Assembly (NCBI GenBank): GCA_016194635.1
Contig: JACQBC010000035.1
Span: 22,365 to 86,364, forward strand
Direction: 5' to 3'
DNA length: 64,000 nt
Origin: Gammaproteobacteria bacterium
Lineage (GTDB): Bacteria; Pseudomonadota; Gammaproteobacteria; UBA6429; Thiohalophilaceae
Positions 1 to 9,998 of this stretch are shown in pieces (the stretch's first letter is position 1; each line of letters opens with the position of its first letter). Position numbers and translations under genes: made by a program. Below the pieces are notes generated by a model that saw nothing but the letters and a program-made list of their open reading frames with translations, did no database searches and was not told where the DNA came from.

Positions 1-731
1 TCCAATTTAGCATCCAGCGCGTGGATCGAGGTGAGGATCATCTTGCCGCTGGCCTGTATGTCTTGGAATGTCGCCGTGGTGATCAAATCATTCTTGTGTA
101 AATTGTCTTTGTAGTTATCGCTCAACCCACCGGATCGCGTTGCCAAGGTTTTGACCTCGTCCGCCACCACCGCGAACCCACGCCCCGCCTCACCGGCGCG
201 GGCCGCTTCAATCGCGGCATTTAACGCTAGAATAATAATTTGTTTCACAATGCCGGAGAATTCGCTGTTGCGTTGCTGCATGTAGCTGTTATGTTCCATC
301 AATTTCATCATGCCGTCGTCCCAGCGGTTAATAGTCGACAGCAACTCTAATAAATCCGCGACATCTTTTTTTAATTGTTTCTTTGTGGTGGCGATACTTT
401 CGATGAGTTTTTCCTGCGTATCCTGCCATTGCGCGTGTTCACGCTGATAATCGCCACGGGCTTGTTGTAATTCCTGTTGCACGCCATCTTTTTCCGTCCT
501 TATTTGCTGCACGCGTTCTTTCAATTCGCGCGCCTGCTGTGCAAGCAGCTGTGTATAGTGCGCCTTAGCGGCCTCAAGCTCATCCAGCGGCACTTTGTCG
601 CGTAGCTCGGCCCGGGCCTGCTGCAACTGATGTTCCAACGCCAGACGTTGCTTACGCGCCAGTATTTTTTCATAACCAATAGCACCCGCCATCACACCTA
701 AAAGTGCCACAATGATATACAACACACTCAT
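1..731 (-). CDS. Methyl-accepting chemotaxis-type signalling protein (3' end cut by window)
   Basis: The minus-strand frame opens at an ATG at 729-731 and runs off the left edge; 243 residues are visible. An N-terminal hydrophobic segment (about residues 3-20) is followed by a long Gln/Glu/Lys/Arg-rich coiled coil (about 25-135). Then comes the chemoreceptor signalling tip with the motif [17 protein letters not shown] and the following VADEV, which in chemoreceptors contacts CheA and CheW. There is no periplasmic sensor domain between the membrane segment and the coiled coil, so this is a short receptor anchored by one helix. Its signal may be cytoplasmic or come through a partner. The C-terminus is missing. 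The family assignment is firm; the sensed stimulus is unknown. Confidence 0.85.
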   Translation of the reverse strand, partial: MSVLYIIVALLGVMAGAIGYEKILARKQRLALEHQLQQARAELRDKVPLDELEAAKAHYTQLLAQQARELKERVQQIRTEKDGVQQELQQARGDYQREHAQWQDTQEKLIESIATTKKQLKKDVADLLELLSTINRWDDGMMKLMEHNSYMQQRNSEFSGIVKQIIILALNAAIEAARAGEAGRGFAVVADEVKTLATRSGGLSDNYKDNLHKNDLITTATFQDIQASGKMILTSIHALDAKL

Positions 732-952
732 ATTTGACGCATTCCTATTACCCTAGTACTCATCGGAATCCCCCACTGATTTTTATGTACAGTCAACTTA
801 TCGTCAGGCAGGCAAAAAACTATAGGGCTAGTGCGGGCAGGATGGGCGAATAGCACCACGGGCTGATGGCTCAGCTGTGCTATAACTTATTGATAGTTAT
901 AATATTTTATACCTTGGTGCGGCAATAATATCAAGCCGGGGGGAAACGCGGG

Positions 953-1891
953 TTACACGTCGCAACGATAACCAAAGTGTTGCGCGAACTGTTCGGAAAA
1001 TTCCTTAGGGGAAAAGCGGTGATTCTGCGTGCCGTGCTGGGCGATTTTAATTGATCCCATCAACGCCGCGATGCGGCCGGTGGTGTCCCAATCCAGGTCA
1101 TGGCGCAAACCGTATAAGACTCCAGCACGGTAGGCATCCCCACAACCGGTGGGATCGGTTATCGCCGCCGCGCGTGCGCATGGAATCATGATGGTCTTAC
1201 CCGCAGCATAGATCACCGAACCCTCGGCGCCACGGGTGACGATCAGCGCCTTGACCCGTTGCGCAATTTGCGCGGTGGTTAAGCCGGTACGGCTTTCCAA
1301 TAACTGCGCTTCGTAATCGTTGACGGTGACATAGCTGGCCTGGTCGATAAAGCCCAATAATTCTTGCCCATTAAACATCGGCAATCCCTGACCGGGGTCG
1401 AAAATAAAGGGAATATCGGCCTGCGCGAATTCGCGCGCGTGTTGCAACATGCCCTCGCGTCCATCGGGGGCGACGATCCCCAACACCACGCCCGGCACCT
1501 TGCTGACATGATTTTCATGCGCATGGTTCATCGCTCCGGGATGGAAAGCCGTGATCTGGTTATCGTCTTGATCGGTGGTGATAAACGCCTGGGCGGTATA
1601 ACTAGTATCGATATGCTTAAGACAGCGACGCGGGATGGCATGTTGATCCATCCAGGCCGCGTAGGGTGCAAAATCTTGACCGACCGTGCCCATCGGCAAG
1701 GGATCGCCGCCCAATAATTGAAGGTTGTAGGCGATATTCCCGGCGCAGCCGCCGAATTCACGCCGCAGACTCGGCACCAAGAACGATACGTTTAATATGT
1801 GGATCTTGTCCGGCAAGATATGGTTTTTGAAACGATCAGGAAACACCATGATGGTGTCATACGCAAACGAACCGCAGATCAAGGTCGACAT
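953..1891 (-). CDS. PfkB-family carbohydrate/nucleoside kinase
   Basis: A 312-residue ribokinase-fold (PfkB) kinase, close to the usual family length. The N-terminal substrate-side motif is REFGGCAGNIAYNLQLLGG (about residues 44-62). The C-terminal signature DPTGCGDAYRAG lies at 246-257, where Asp252 is the expected catalytic base and the GCG turn is the anion hole. Members phosphorylate sugars or nucleosides with ATP; the overall look is adenosine-kinase/ribokinase-like, but the substrate cannot be read from sequence. It is the last gene of the glycine operon, 11 bases after dgkA, so it is probably co-transcribed. Its link to glycine metabolism is unclear. Confidence 0.88.
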   Translation of the reverse strand: MSTLICGSFAYDTIMVFPDRFKNHILPDKIHILNVSFLVPSLRREFGGCAGNIAYNLQLLGGDPLPMGTVGQDFAPYAAWMDQHAIPRRCLKHIDTSYTAQAFITTDQDDNQITAFHPGAMNHAHENHVSKVPGVVLGIVAPDGREGMLQHAREFAQADIPFIFDPGQGLPMFNGQELLGFIDQASYVTVNDYEAQLLESRTGLTTAQIAQRVKALIVTRGAEGSVIYAAGKTIMIPCARAAAITDPTGCGDAYRAGVLYGLRHDLDWDTTGRIAALMGSIKIAQHGTQNHRFSPKEFSEQFAQHFGYRCDV

Positions 1892-1902
1892 TGTTTTTTT
1901 TC

Positions 1903-2277
1903 CTAGCCCATGAAGCGTTGCCAGGCGATCATCGCCCAGATAAAAATCACGTTGCCCACGCTGAGCAACACCGCCGCCGATCCCATATCCTTGGCGCGCC
2001 CGGCCAGCTCATGCGGCTCATTGCCGACGCGATCCACCACCGCTTCAATCGCAGAATTGATCAGCTCAACCACCAAGACCAAGACCATAGCGCCGATCAG
2101 TATCAGTTGTTGCACAAGGGTTTGTCCCAACCACCAAGCAAACGGGAAAAGCACTATAAACAATACAACTTCCAAACGAAAAGCGGGTTCATGCCGCAAC
2201 GCCGCGCGCAAACCTTGCAACGAATAACCCAGCGCGTGGATAAGGCGCGTGCCCCCGTTAACACCTGATTTCCCCAT
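1903..2277 (-). CDS. dgkA: Diacylglycerol kinase
   Basis: A small integral membrane kinase of 124 residues that phosphorylates diacylglycerol to phosphatidic acid and recycles lipid produced during envelope glucan synthesis. It has three membrane helices and the family signature ELINSAIEAVVDRVG, with the acidic residues that bind Mg-ATP. The frame is open up to 2334, but I place the start at the ATG at 2275-2277 (protein MGKSGVNGG...). That start gives the usual length and has a purine-rich AGGCGGGA just upstream; the longer version would overlap gcvPB. It lies between gcvPB and the PfkB kinase with very short gaps, so it is likely part of the same transcript. Confidence 0.92.
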   Translation of the reverse strand: MGKSGVNGGTRLIHALGYSLQGLRAALRHEPAFRLEVVLFIVLFPFAWWLGQTLVQQLILIGAMVLVLVVELINSAIEAVVDRVGNEPHELAGRAKDMGSAAVLLSVGNVIFIWAMIAWQRFMG

Positions 2278-2290
2278 GGGTTTGTCCCGC

Positions 2291-3736
2291 CTAATCTTGC
2301 CACGCCAAATCGAGATCCTTGGCGGCTTTAACATCGTCGAGACGTTTCACCGGTAAGCTATGCGGGGCGTTGGTCACCGTCTCGGGTGTGGTTTGCGCCT
2401 CGTTGAGAATGGCGATCATGGCGCTGACAAAACCGTCCAACTCTTGCTTGGTTTCGGTTTCAGTAGGTTCAATCAAGAAACATTCCGGTACTAACAGTGG
2501 AAAATAAGTTGTCGGCGCGTGATAACCATAGTCCAGCAAACGCTTGGCGAAGTCCATGGCGCTGACATGCAGATCCTTGGCCTGTTTTTTTAAGGTTAAA
2601 ACAAATTCGTGGGTGGCGCGGCGTTGCGTAAAGGCCAGGTCAAACCCGGCTTGCCGCAAACACGCCATGAGGTAATTGGCGTTGAGCGTGGCGTATTCAC
2701 CGACCCGTTGCATGCCCTGTTTCCCGAGCAAGCGCGCATAGATGTAGGCACGCATCAAAACGCCGGCGTTACCGTTAAAGGCCGACATACGGCCGATCGA
2801 ATCAGGACAATCCTGTTCGGCTAACCAACGGTAATTATCACCCTCTTTGGTTACGATGGGTATGGGTAAATAGGGCAATAACCGTTCGCTCACGCCCACC
2901 GGGCCGGCACCGGGACCGCCTCCGCCGTGCGGTGTGGAAAAAGTCTTGTGCAGATTCATATGAATCACATCAAAGCCCATATCGCCCGGGCGTACCTTGC
3001 CCAAGATAGCATTTAAGTTGGCGCCGTCGTAATACAACAAACCGCCGGCCTCGTGCAGGATACGGGCAATGGCTTCAATCTTGCGTTCAAACACCCCCAG
3101 GGTGGAGGGGTTGGTCAACATAATACCGGCCGTTTGCGGGCCGACCACCGCGCGTAACGCGTCAAGATCCACGTCACCTTGGGCATCGGTAGGAATTTCA
3201 CGCACTTTATAATTGCACATCGTGGCGGTCGCCGGGTTGGTACCGTGGGCGGCATCGGGAACCAAAATCTCGGTACGCGCCCGATCACCCCGTGCGTCAT
3301 GATACGCGCGGATCATCGCCACCCCGGCGAATTCACCGTGCGCCCCGGCCATCGGCATCAGCGATACGCCGCGCATGCCGGTTACGTCTTTAAGGATCTC
3401 TTGCAGATCGTACATACAGGCAAGAAACCCCTGGCTCATACTTTCCGGGCTTAAGGGATGGCGGTTGGCGAAGCCAGGCAACATCGCCAGGGTATTGCAG
3501 CCACGTGGGTTGTATTTCATGGTGCAAGAGCCTAACGGGTAAAACTGGGTATCGATAGAAAAATTTTTCTGCGACAACCGTGTGTAGTGGCGCACCACCT
3601 GCAACTCTGACACCTCCGGCAATCCAGGGGAATCACGGCGTAATAACGCCGCTGGAATATCCTGCACCTCTTTATCGGCCGTCACCAATTGCGCGCCGTT
3701 GGCTCGACCCCTCACCGCATGTTCAAAAATCAGCAT
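2291..3736 (-). CDS. gcvPB: Glycine dehydrogenase (decarboxylating) subunit 2, P-protein beta half
   Basis: 481 residues, the C-terminal half of a split P-protein. With GcvPA it forms the PLP enzyme that decarboxylates glycine and passes the aminomethyl group to the lipoyl arm of GcvH. The PLP-binding lysine lies in [14 protein letters not shown] (about residue 262), followed by the glycine-rich loop. Two-subunit P-proteins are typical of many bacteria and archaea, whereas E. coli has one fused chain. It is separated from gcvPA by tpx, an uncommon interruption. The 171 bases between this gene and tpx hold a hairpin repeat at 3875-3895. Confidence 0.96.
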   Translation of the reverse strand: MLIFEHAVRGRANGAQLVTADKEVQDIPAALLRRDSPGLPEVSELQVVRHYTRLSQKNFSIDTQFYPLGSCTMKYNPRGCNTLAMLPGFANRHPLSPESMSQGFLACMYDLQEILKDVTGMRGVSLMPMAGAHGEFAGVAMIRAYHDARGDRARTEILVPDAAHGTNPATATMCNYKVREIPTDAQGDVDLDALRAVVGPQTAGIMLTNPSTLGVFERKIEAIARILHEAGGLLYYDGANLNAILGKVRPGDMGFDVIHMNLHKTFSTPHGGGGPGAGPVGVSERLLPYLPIPIVTKEGDNYRWLAEQDCPDSIGRMSAFNGNAGVLMRAYIYARLLGKQGMQRVGEYATLNANYLMACLRQAGFDLAFTQRRATHEFVLTLKKQAKDLHVSAMDFAKRLLDYGYHAPTTYFPLLVPECFLIEPTETETKQELDGFVSAMIAILNEAQTTPETVTNAPHSLPVKRLDDVKAAKDLDLAWQD

Positions 3737-3874
3737 GGCACCCTCAATTTATCATAATAATCATTGCAAAAAACTAACGGGTAACGACTTGCTCGCCCCA
3801 TCCCACTCCGCGCATAACCACACCGGCCGTTATACACCGCCGATGGGTCAAACCCGGGCCTACACACGCGTATC

Positions 3875-3895
3875 CCCTCTCCCTTAGGGAGAGGG
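3875..3895. repeat. REP-like perfect hairpin CCCTCTCCC-TTA-GGGAGAGGG
   Basis: A perfect 9-bp inverted repeat with a TTA loop lies between gcvPB and tpx. A sister sequence with one changed base pair per arm sits at 31775-31795. Neither is followed by a T-run on either strand, so a plain rho-independent terminator is not supported. It looks like a short interspersed extragenic palindrome that could stall RNase or soften read-through between tpx and gcvPB. Confidence 0.6.
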
Positions 3896-3907
3896 TGGAC
3901 AGAATAG

Positions 3908-4411
3908 TTAACCGTTCAATGCCTTTAACGCCTTATCGTAATTTGGCTCTTGCGTAATCTCCGGCACCAGTTCGGTATACACCACCTTATCCTTCGCATC
4001 GAGCACGACCACGGCCCGCGCGGTGATGCCCGCCAAGGGGCCGTCCTGAATCAGCACGCCGTAGTCCTTGGCGAAATTCTTGCTACGCATCATGGATAGG
4101 GTAATAACATCGTTGGTCCCTTCGGCGCTACAAAATCGACCCATGGCAAAGGGCAAATCCGCCGCAATGATCAATACCACCGAATCAGAACGACCCTTGA
4201 CCGCTTCATTGAATTTCTTGGTGGAGGTCGCGCACACACCGGTATCCAAGCTCGGCACAATGTTTAATAATTTCTTTTTACCTTTAAAATCGCCTAACCC
4301 CACATCGCTGAGGTCTTGTTTTGTCAGCTTGAACTCCGGCGCCTGGCCGCCAACCTTGGGTAAATCGCCATTGGTGGTGATCTTATTTCCTTTCAATGTA
4401 ATCGTAGCCAT
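3908..4411 (-). CDS. tpx: Thiol peroxidase (atypical 2-Cys peroxiredoxin)
   Basis: 167 residues from the ATG at 4409-4411, which has a strong AGGAG ribosome site. An upstream extension of the open frame to 4528 has no family similarity. It reduces lipid and alkyl hydroperoxides using thioredoxin. The peroxidatic Cys60 lies in [14 protein letters not shown] and the resolving Cys94 in [11 protein letters not shown], the spacing typical of Tpx. The gene sits between gcvPA and gcvPB with 155- and 171-base gaps, so it may have its own promoter inside the operon or was inserted there. Function is confident; its reason for sitting here is not known. Confidence 0.95.
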   Translation of the reverse strand: MATITLKGNKITTNGDLPKVGGQAPEFKLTKQDLSDVGLGDFKGKKKLLNIVPSLDTGVCATSTKKFNEAVKGRSDSVVLIIAADLPFAMGRFCSAEGTNDVITLSMMRSKNFAKDYGVLIQDGPLAGITARAVVVLDAKDKVVYTELVPEITQEPNYDKALKALNG

Positions 4412-4566
4412 ATGTGTTCTCCTGTTTTGATCGTGAACCGTCAATCCCCATGAATGCGGTCTGCCGCAAGCAACGACCCGCCTACGGCATAACTCGGTGT
4501 TGCAGTTATCCTCTCTCCCTTCCCTCACCCCCCCTGCCGCGGGGAAAGCGGGGTCGGTCTACTGAA

Positions 4567-5964
4567 CTAATTCATCTTCGGTTGTACCGGGCATTTGGCC
4601 GCCTGTAAGCGCCCAGCGATCCGGGCAATATGTTCGACGTAAAAATCAATGTCCGCGGTTTGTTTGGTCTCGGTGGCGCACACCAGCAAGCTATTGCCAA
4701 GTTCCGGGTAATAACTTTGTAATGCCACGCCACCCACGATACCTTGCGCCGCCAAGGCACGCATAATTTCCGTTACCGGCAGCTCAAACGTAAACACCGC
4801 CTCATGAAAGAATGGCCGCGAGAATAATTTTTTCACGCCGGGGACTTTGCCGAGTTTGTTTACTAACTCAAGCGTATTGGTATGACTGCGCACCGCCACA
4901 TTGCGTAAACCTTGCGGTCCCATCAGGCTCATATAAATCGTCGCCGCGGTCACCAACAAGCCTTGATTGGTACAGATATTGGAGGTGGCCTTGGAACGGC
5001 GGATGTGTTGCTCACGGGCTTGCAAGGTTAATACATAACCGGTCTTGCCATCGCGATCCGTGGTGCGGCCAATAATTCGGCCCGGCATCTGCCGCACGAA
5101 TTCTTTACGGCAACACATGAAACCGAAATAGGGGCCGCCCGAAGCCAACGGCGCGCCCAAGGGTTGACCCTCGCCGCAGACAATATCCGCACCGCGCGCA
5201 CCCCACTGACCCGGTGGTTTGAGCAAGGCAAGCGAGGTCGGATTAACCAAGGCGATCACCAGCATATTATGTCGATGCGCCCAGTCCGTTAAGGCATCGA
5301 CGTCTTCCAGAGCCCCAAAGAAATTCGGTTGCGGAATAATCAACGCCGTGATATCCCCCGGGTTCGTCGGCAAACGGGTCGGGTCGATACAACCGCTGTT
5401 GCGATCGTAATCGAGATTTGCCAACACGATGCCCTGATGTTTTACCGTGGTCTCGACCACCCGTTGATAATGCGGATGTACGCTGCGAGGCGTCAGGATG
5501 CGTTTGGACTCGGATTTGCGGTGCGCCCGCACCGCCATTAACACCGCCTCGGCGAGCGCGGACGCACCGTCGTACAATGACGCGTTAGAAACCTCCATGC
5601 CGGTCAAGCGTGTCATCATGGTTTGGTATTCGTACAATAATTGCAAGGTGCCCTGGCTAGCCTCGGCCTGATAGGGTGTATAGGCCGAATAGAATTCACC
5701 GCGTATCACCAATTCCCAGACCGCCGCTGGAATATGATGCTCGTAGGCGCCTGCGCCGGCAAAACACAAGGTACGTTCATCTTGCGCGGCGCGTTGCCGC
5801 ATTAAACGCCCAATATCCATTTCCGGCAAGCCATCAGGCACGGTGGTTAGACCCCGGCGGCGTAAATTAGCCGGGATTTCATCGAATAAGCTCTCGATCG
5901 TCGGGACGTCGATTGCAGCGAGCATCTGCTGCACTTCAGCTTCAGTGTGTGGAATAAACGGCAT
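4567..5964 (-). CDS. gcvPA: Glycine dehydrogenase (decarboxylating) subunit 1, P-protein alpha half
   Basis: 465 residues, the N-terminal-half subunit of the split P-protein, matching usual GcvPA length from the first Met ([11 protein letters not shown]). Conserved blocks are visible: [29 protein letters not shown] and [18 protein letters not shown]. This subunit is PLP-fold but lacks the catalytic lysine, which is in GcvPB. The gene begins 17 bases after the gcvH stop, so translation of the two is probably linked. It acts in the cytoplasm in glycine cleavage, feeding one-carbon units to tetrahydrofolate. Confidence 0.96.
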   Translation of the reverse strand: MPFIPHTEAEVQQMLAAIDVPTIESLFDEIPANLRRRGLTTVPDGLPEMDIGRLMRQRAAQDERTLCFAGAGAYEHHIPAAVWELVIRGEFYSAYTPYQAEASQGTLQLLYEYQTMMTRLTGMEVSNASLYDGASALAEAVLMAVRAHRKSESKRILTPRSVHPHYQRVVETTVKHQGIVLANLDYDRNSGCIDPTRLPTNPGDITALIIPQPNFFGALEDVDALTDWAHRHNMLVIALVNPTSLALLKPPGQWGARGADIVCGEGQPLGAPLASGGPYFGFMCCRKEFVRQMPGRIIGRTTDRDGKTGYVLTLQAREQHIRRSKATSNICTNQGLLVTAATIYMSLMGPQGLRNVAVRSHTNTLELVNKLGKVPGVKKLFSRPFFHEAVFTFELPVTEIMRALAAQGIVGGVALQSYYPELGNSLLVCATETKQTADIDFYVEHIARIAGRLQAAKCPVQPKMN

Positions 5965-5981
5965 GCGTGCGATCCTGAATT

Positions 5982-6371
5982 TTAACCGTTGGCGATCTGC
6001 GCCGAATACGCCGTTGCATCGAGCAAGTCATCTAACTCGCCCAGGTATTCGGGTTTGATCCGGAAGATCCATCCCGCGCCGTAGGGATCGCGGTTGATCG
6101 TTTCGGGCGTATCCGCCAGGCTTGGGTTAACTTGCACCACTTCACCCGCCAGCGGGGCATAAACGTCCGACGCGGCTTTTACCGATTCCACCACGGCGCA
6201 ATCTTCACCGGTTTCATAATTACCGCCGACCTCGGGGGCTTCTACATAAACCAAATCACCGAGTAAGGCCTGGGCGTGATCGGTGATACCGATGGTAAGT
6301 GTGCCGTCTTTTTCCTTGCGCACCCATTCATGGGTTTTGGTATAGCGTAATTCGTTGGGTACATTGCTCAT
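5982..6371 (-). CDS. gcvH: Glycine cleavage system H protein
   Basis: 129 residues from the ATG at 6369-6371, preceded by GGAG; an in-frame GTG 12 bases further upstream is less likely. GcvH is the lipoyl shuttle of the glycine cleavage complex. Lys65 in [13 protein letters not shown] is the lipoylation site, and the surrounding hammerhead fold is complete. It lies between gcvT and gcvPA with short gaps. The gene supplying its cofactor, lipA, is first in the same operon. Confidence 0.97.
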   Translation of the reverse strand: MSNVPNELRYTKTHEWVRKEKDGTLTIGITDHAQALLGDLVYVEAPEVGGNYETGEDCAVVESVKAASDVYAPLAGEVVQVNPSLADTPETINRDPYGAGWIFRIKPEYLGELDDLLDATAYSAQIANG

Positions 6372-6408
6372 GGTTTTCTCCACAATACTGCGTTCTATTA
6401 TTTAATAG

Positions 6409-7491
6409 TTAAATACAGGCCTTACCGTTACGTACAAACGGTGGCTTGACCACCCGCACATCCACCAGGCGACCACGTACGTCCACTTTAGCGCGTTCAC
6501 CAATACTGACGGGCACACGCGCAAAGGCAATCGCCTTGCCGAGGGTGGGGGAGAAACTTCCGGAGGTAATCTCGCCCGACTCCAACCCATCGATGATCAC
6601 CTTTAGGTGATTACGCAGCATACCTTTGTCATCCATCACCAATCCCACCAGTTTGTGTTTAACACCGGATTGTTTTTGTTGGTCCAGCACCTTGCGGCCG
6701 ATGAAGGCTCGATCCGGCGGTTCCCAGGCAACAGTCCAGGTTAATCCGGATTCCAACGGGGTAGTCGTTTCATCCATATCGCTCCCGTAAAGATTCATTC
6801 CCGCTTCCAAGCGCAGGGTATCGCGGGCCCCCAGACCGCAGGGTTTCGCGCCTTGATCGATCAATTGTTGCCAGAAGTCCGCCGCCGAGGTTGCCGGTAA
6901 CATGACCTCATAACCATCTTCACCGGTATACCCAGTACGGGCTAGCGCCATAGCGCCGATCATCGTCATAAAAAATGCGCCCAGCTCACCGACCTTGGCC
7001 GCGGACTTGCCCAACACCGTATGCACACAGGCGCGTGCCCGCGGTCCCTGTACGGCGATCATCGCCAGATCATCACGGACCTTGATCTGCAGGTTAAACT
7101 TGTCGGCGTGTGTAGTGATCCAGGCGAGATCCTTGTCACGGGTCGCGGCATTGACCACCATCCGAAACCAATTATCCGTCAGGAAATACACGATGAGATC
7201 ATCGATCACTCCGCCTTGTTCGTTGAGCATACAAGAATACAGCGCCTTGCCGGGTTGTTTTAGACGATCCACATTATTAGCTAATAGGTAGCGCAGAAAC
7301 GTCCGGCTATTCTCCCCGTGGATATCCACGATCGTCATGTGGGAGACATCGAACAAGCCCACGTGTTGTCGCACCCAATGGTGTTCCTCGATCTGCGAGC
7401 CATAATTCAGCGGCATATCCCAACCGCCAAAATCCACCAGCTTGGCGTTCGCTTGGACGTGTGTTGTATACAAAGCAGTGCGTTTCCCCAT
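6409..7491 (-). CDS. gcvT: Aminomethyltransferase, glycine cleavage T protein
   Basis: A T protein of about 360 residues that transfers the methylene group from the aminomethyl-lipoyl arm of GcvH to tetrahydrofolate and releases ammonia. The N-terminal folate-binding block [18 protein letters not shown] and the [16 protein letters not shown] block are intact. Two in-frame ATG codons, at 7497 and 7491, are possible starts. GAGG lies directly against the first but at a good six-base distance from the second, so I chose MGKRTALY at 7491. It follows lipA by under 20 bases. Confidence 0.95.
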   Translation of the reverse strand: MGKRTALYTTHVQANAKLVDFGGWDMPLNYGSQIEEHHWVRQHVGLFDVSHMTIVDIHGENSRTFLRYLLANNVDRLKQPGKALYSCMLNEQGGVIDDLIVYFLTDNWFRMVVNAATRDKDLAWITTHADKFNLQIKVRDDLAMIAVQGPRARACVHTVLGKSAAKVGELGAFFMTMIGAMALARTGYTGEDGYEVMLPATSAADFWQQLIDQGAKPCGLGARDTLRLEAGMNLYGSDMDETTTPLESGLTWTVAWEPPDRAFIGRKVLDQQKQSGVKHKLVGLVMDDKGMLRNHLKVIIDGLESGEITSGSFSPTLGKAIAFARVPVSIGERAKVDVRGRLVDVRVVKPPFVRNGKACI

Positions 7492-7509
7492 ACCCATCCT
7501 CGCGTGAAA

Positions 7510-8406
7510 TTATTCTTCGGCGTGATACGACGAGCGTACCATCGCGCCAGCCTTGACCCATGTAAACCCCAACTCACGGGCAATATGCCCATAGTCCGTG
7601 AACTGCTCGGGGGTGACGTATTCTATTACCGGCAAATGATAACGTGTCGGCCGCAGGTATTGTCCAATCGCGATCCGTGTTGTGCCCGCGGCACGCAGAT
7701 CGTGCAATACTTGCACTACCTCGGCGGGCTGCTCTCCCAGCCCGAGCATCATCGCGGATTTAACCTCACATTCCGGCTGCGCCGCCAGCTGCGATAGCAA
7801 TTGCAGTGAACGCGGGTAATCCGCGCCTTTACGTACCTGCGGATATAAACGCGGTACGGTTTCGATATTGTGACCCCACACCAGCCGCGCAATGCCTGGG
7901 GCTTGCCGTAACGCCTCTAATATCAGGTGTTGTGCATGAGTTTGTTGACGATAAAAATCGGGGGTGAGTAATTCAATACCGAGCCGAGGATTGGATTGGC
8001 GTAACTGCGTAATGGTGGCGGCAAAAATCCCCGCGCCGCCATCGGCAAGGTCATCACGATTAACCGAGGTCAACACCACGTAGGTTAATTGCATGTGCTG
8101 TACCGCCGCGGCGACACGGCGCGGTTCATCGTGGTCAACCGTCAACGGCCGGCCGGTTTTCACCGCGCAAAAGGCACAGGCACGGGTACAGGTATCCCCA
8201 AGTAACATGAAGGTCGCGGTGCCGCGGCTCCAGCACTCACCGCGGTTGGGGCAACGGGCTTCTTCGCAGACGGTATGCAGGGACTGGCCGTGAATCGCGT
8301 GCTGGGTGGTTGCGTAGTGATCTCGACCAAGCGATTGACGGATCCAAGCGGGCATTCGGCCCACATTGGGTTTTGCAGAGTGATCAAACACGGGAATTTC
8401 GCTCAT
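7510..8406 (-). CDS. lipA: Lipoyl synthase
   Basis: 298 residues from the ATG at 8404-8406; an extension to 8457 would run toward the riboswitch and has no family match. A radical-SAM enzyme that inserts two sulfurs into protein-bound octanoate. The auxiliary cluster cysteines are C47, C52 and C58 (CEEARCPNRGEC), and the radical-SAM cysteines are C73, C77 and C80 (CTRACAFC). It is the first gene behind the glycine riboswitch and precedes gcvT, so lipoate assembly is tied to glycine degradation. No lipB is visible nearby. Confidence 0.96.
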   Translation of the reverse strand: MSEIPVFDHSAKPNVGRMPAWIRQSLGRDHYATTQHAIHGQSLHTVCEEARCPNRGECWSRGTATFMLLGDTCTRACAFCAVKTGRPLTVDHDEPRRVAAAVQHMQLTYVVLTSVNRDDLADGGAGIFAATITQLRQSNPRLGIELLTPDFYRQQTHAQHLILEALRQAPGIARLVWGHNIETVPRLYPQVRKGADYPRSLQLLSQLAAQPECEVKSAMMLGLGEQPAEVVQVLHDLRAAGTTRIAIGQYLRPTRYHLPVIEYVTPEQFTDYGHIARELGFTWVKAGAMVRSSYHAEE

Positions 8407-8474
8407 GCCAAGGACTCTTACCGCTCGGTTGTAGGGACGCGCAAACACCGCCAGCATTGGCCGCTGCGCATCGC

Positions 8475-8632
8475 CCCTCTGTCCACGAACCTGAGAGTTT
8501 GGCCCCTTCGGTGCTCACGTCAAAGCGTGAGTCTCTCCAGAGTATGGTAGCGGTGACGGTCCTTTTGCCTGAGCGTTTCCGGGCGGGTTGCGCCTTCGGC
8601 GTCTCACGAGGAGATCTCTCCCATCACGGCCT
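8475..8632 (-). promoter_or_regulatory. Tandem glycine riboswitch (two aptamers)
   Basis: On the minus strand two glycine aptamers are joined by a short linker just upstream of lipA. Aptamer 1 (about 8551-8629) has a closing stem GTGATGG/CCGTCAC, the GGGAGAG start and an ACGCTCAGGCAAAAGGACC end. Aptamer 2 (about 8475-8543) has a CTCTG/CAGAG closing stem, CTGGAGAGAC, the CACCGAAGGGG arm and CTCAGGTTCGTGGACAGAG. These blocks match the glycine riboswitch consensus. In the family, glycine binding usually turns on genes for glycine cleavage. The expression platform would lie between 8475 and the lipA start; I see no obvious terminator there, so control may be translational. Confidence 0.93.
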
Positions 8633-8719
8633 AAATTGCGGCGCTAAGTGTACTGAGCTTCCCTGCCAAAACCAAGCTGAATCTTAGTCCCCGCGCCGCC
8701 TATATATATGGTGTCGGGT

Positions 8720-9940
8720 CTAGCCCGCCTCGTCCAGAATCCGTGCCAAGACCAAGCCCTGGACAATCACCGAGGTGATAATCACAATGTAAGTAAGCAC
8801 TAACAACATGTCCCGGCTAGGCCCTTCGGGAATCGACAGCACCAACGACACCGACATGCCCCCATGCAGGGCACCCCAGGTCATGGTCTGCAGGATCGCC
8901 GAGCTAAAGCGTCGGTAACGTTGCCAGATCAACAGCGGTATGCCCACGCCAGCAAACCGCGCCAGCAATACCATCGGGATCACGGCCAGCGCAATCAATA
9001 AATACTCGGCGCGGATCGAAATACGTAACAACTCCAGGCCTAAGATAATGACTAAACCCACGACCAATATTTCCGCCAATACCCCCCAAAAGGTTTTGAT
9101 CTGTTCACGGCTTGATTCGGGTAAGGCGTCGGCGCGCGCCACGTATAATCCTGCCACTAATAAGGCCAACGGCGCGGAGAGATCCAACCAGTAAGCGCCC
9201 GCGCCACCGCCCATCGCTAATGAGAAGGTCAACCACAAGGCTAAGGGCATATGTTGTTCGATATTTTTTAACAGGTGGTACATGACCCAGCCTAAGACTA
9301 GGCCCCACACCACACCACCACCGAGATGTTGAACCAGCCATAACGCGTTGTTGGTTCCCGCCGGTGCCACATCGCTCATCACCATTACCACAAAAAATAA
9401 CACCAAGTTTATGGCATTGTTTACAATGGATTCACCGCTGATGGTGGTCTCGTGGCTACGTGCCAGGCGTATGGCACGCAAGGCTCCGGCCATACTGGTG
9501 GAATCGGTAGGGGCCGTCACCACACCAAACAATAAGCAATAACCGTAGGTGATATTTATGCCAAACGCCTGCAGTATCAGCCACAACGTGCTACCCACCA
9601 CAAACATTGAAACCACGCTGCCAATCAGGGCCACACTGCTAATCAGCAGGCGTTGCAATTTAAATTCTTGTAGATTGATTTGAATCGCGGCAGCGAATAA
9701 CAGCAAACTCAAAACGGTTTGCATGCGGATTGGGTAATCATGCACCAGCCCTAAGGACACATTGACCTGATACACCAGCGAATCCCAACTAATCTTGCCT
9801 AACAGTAACATCGCAAGCGACGCCAGCACGGCGACGATCAATACCACTAAGGAATTGGGTAAGCGCACATAACGATAGTTGAGATAGCCCGACAAGGCGA
9901 CTAAGGTAAGTAATATGGCCGATGTATGAACGACGATCAT
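8720..9940 (-). CDS. CPA1-type cation:proton antiporter with altered ion-site motif
   Basis: 406 residues and about 12 hydrophobic segments, a complete NhaP/CPA1-like transporter. The conserved unwound-helix block reads GVVTAPTDSTSMAGALRA, and the second key helix reads ISGESIVNNAINLV. In CPA1 antiporters this second motif usually ends in Asn-Asp, the Asp being the ion-coordinating residue; here the codons give Asn-Asn. The gene lies alone on the minus strand between ubiI and the glycine riboswitch. It may be a sodium or potassium/proton exchanger with altered chemistry; ion and direction are not predictable. Confidence 0.85.
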   Translation of the reverse strand: MIVVHTSAILLTLVALSGYLNYRYVRLPNSLVVLIVAVLASLAMLLLGKISWDSLVYQVNVSLGLVHDYPIRMQTVLSLLLFAAAIQINLQEFKLQRLLISSVALIGSVVSMFVVGSTLWLILQAFGINITYGYCLLFGVVTAPTDSTSMAGALRAIRLARSHETTISGESIVNNAINLVLFFVVMVMSDVAPAGTNNALWLVQHLGGGVVWGLVLGWVMYHLLKNIEQHMPLALWLTFSLAMGGGAGAYWLDLSAPLALLVAGLYVARADALPESSREQIKTFWGVLAEILVVGLVIILGLELLRISIRAEYLLIALAVIPMVLLARFAGVGIPLLIWQRYRRFSSAILQTMTWGALHGGMSVSLVLSIPEGPSRDMLLVLTYIVIITSVIVQGLVLARILDEAG

Positions 9941-9998
9941 GCCGCTGCCTGGTGCTTTAATTTGAAGCGGCTACGATACGGAAAAATGATCGTTTTGG

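Noticed and set aside
3875..3895. Rho-independent terminator for tpx
   Set aside because: Strong stem but no T-run on either strand. A sister copy exists inside another gene end, so a repeat is the better call.
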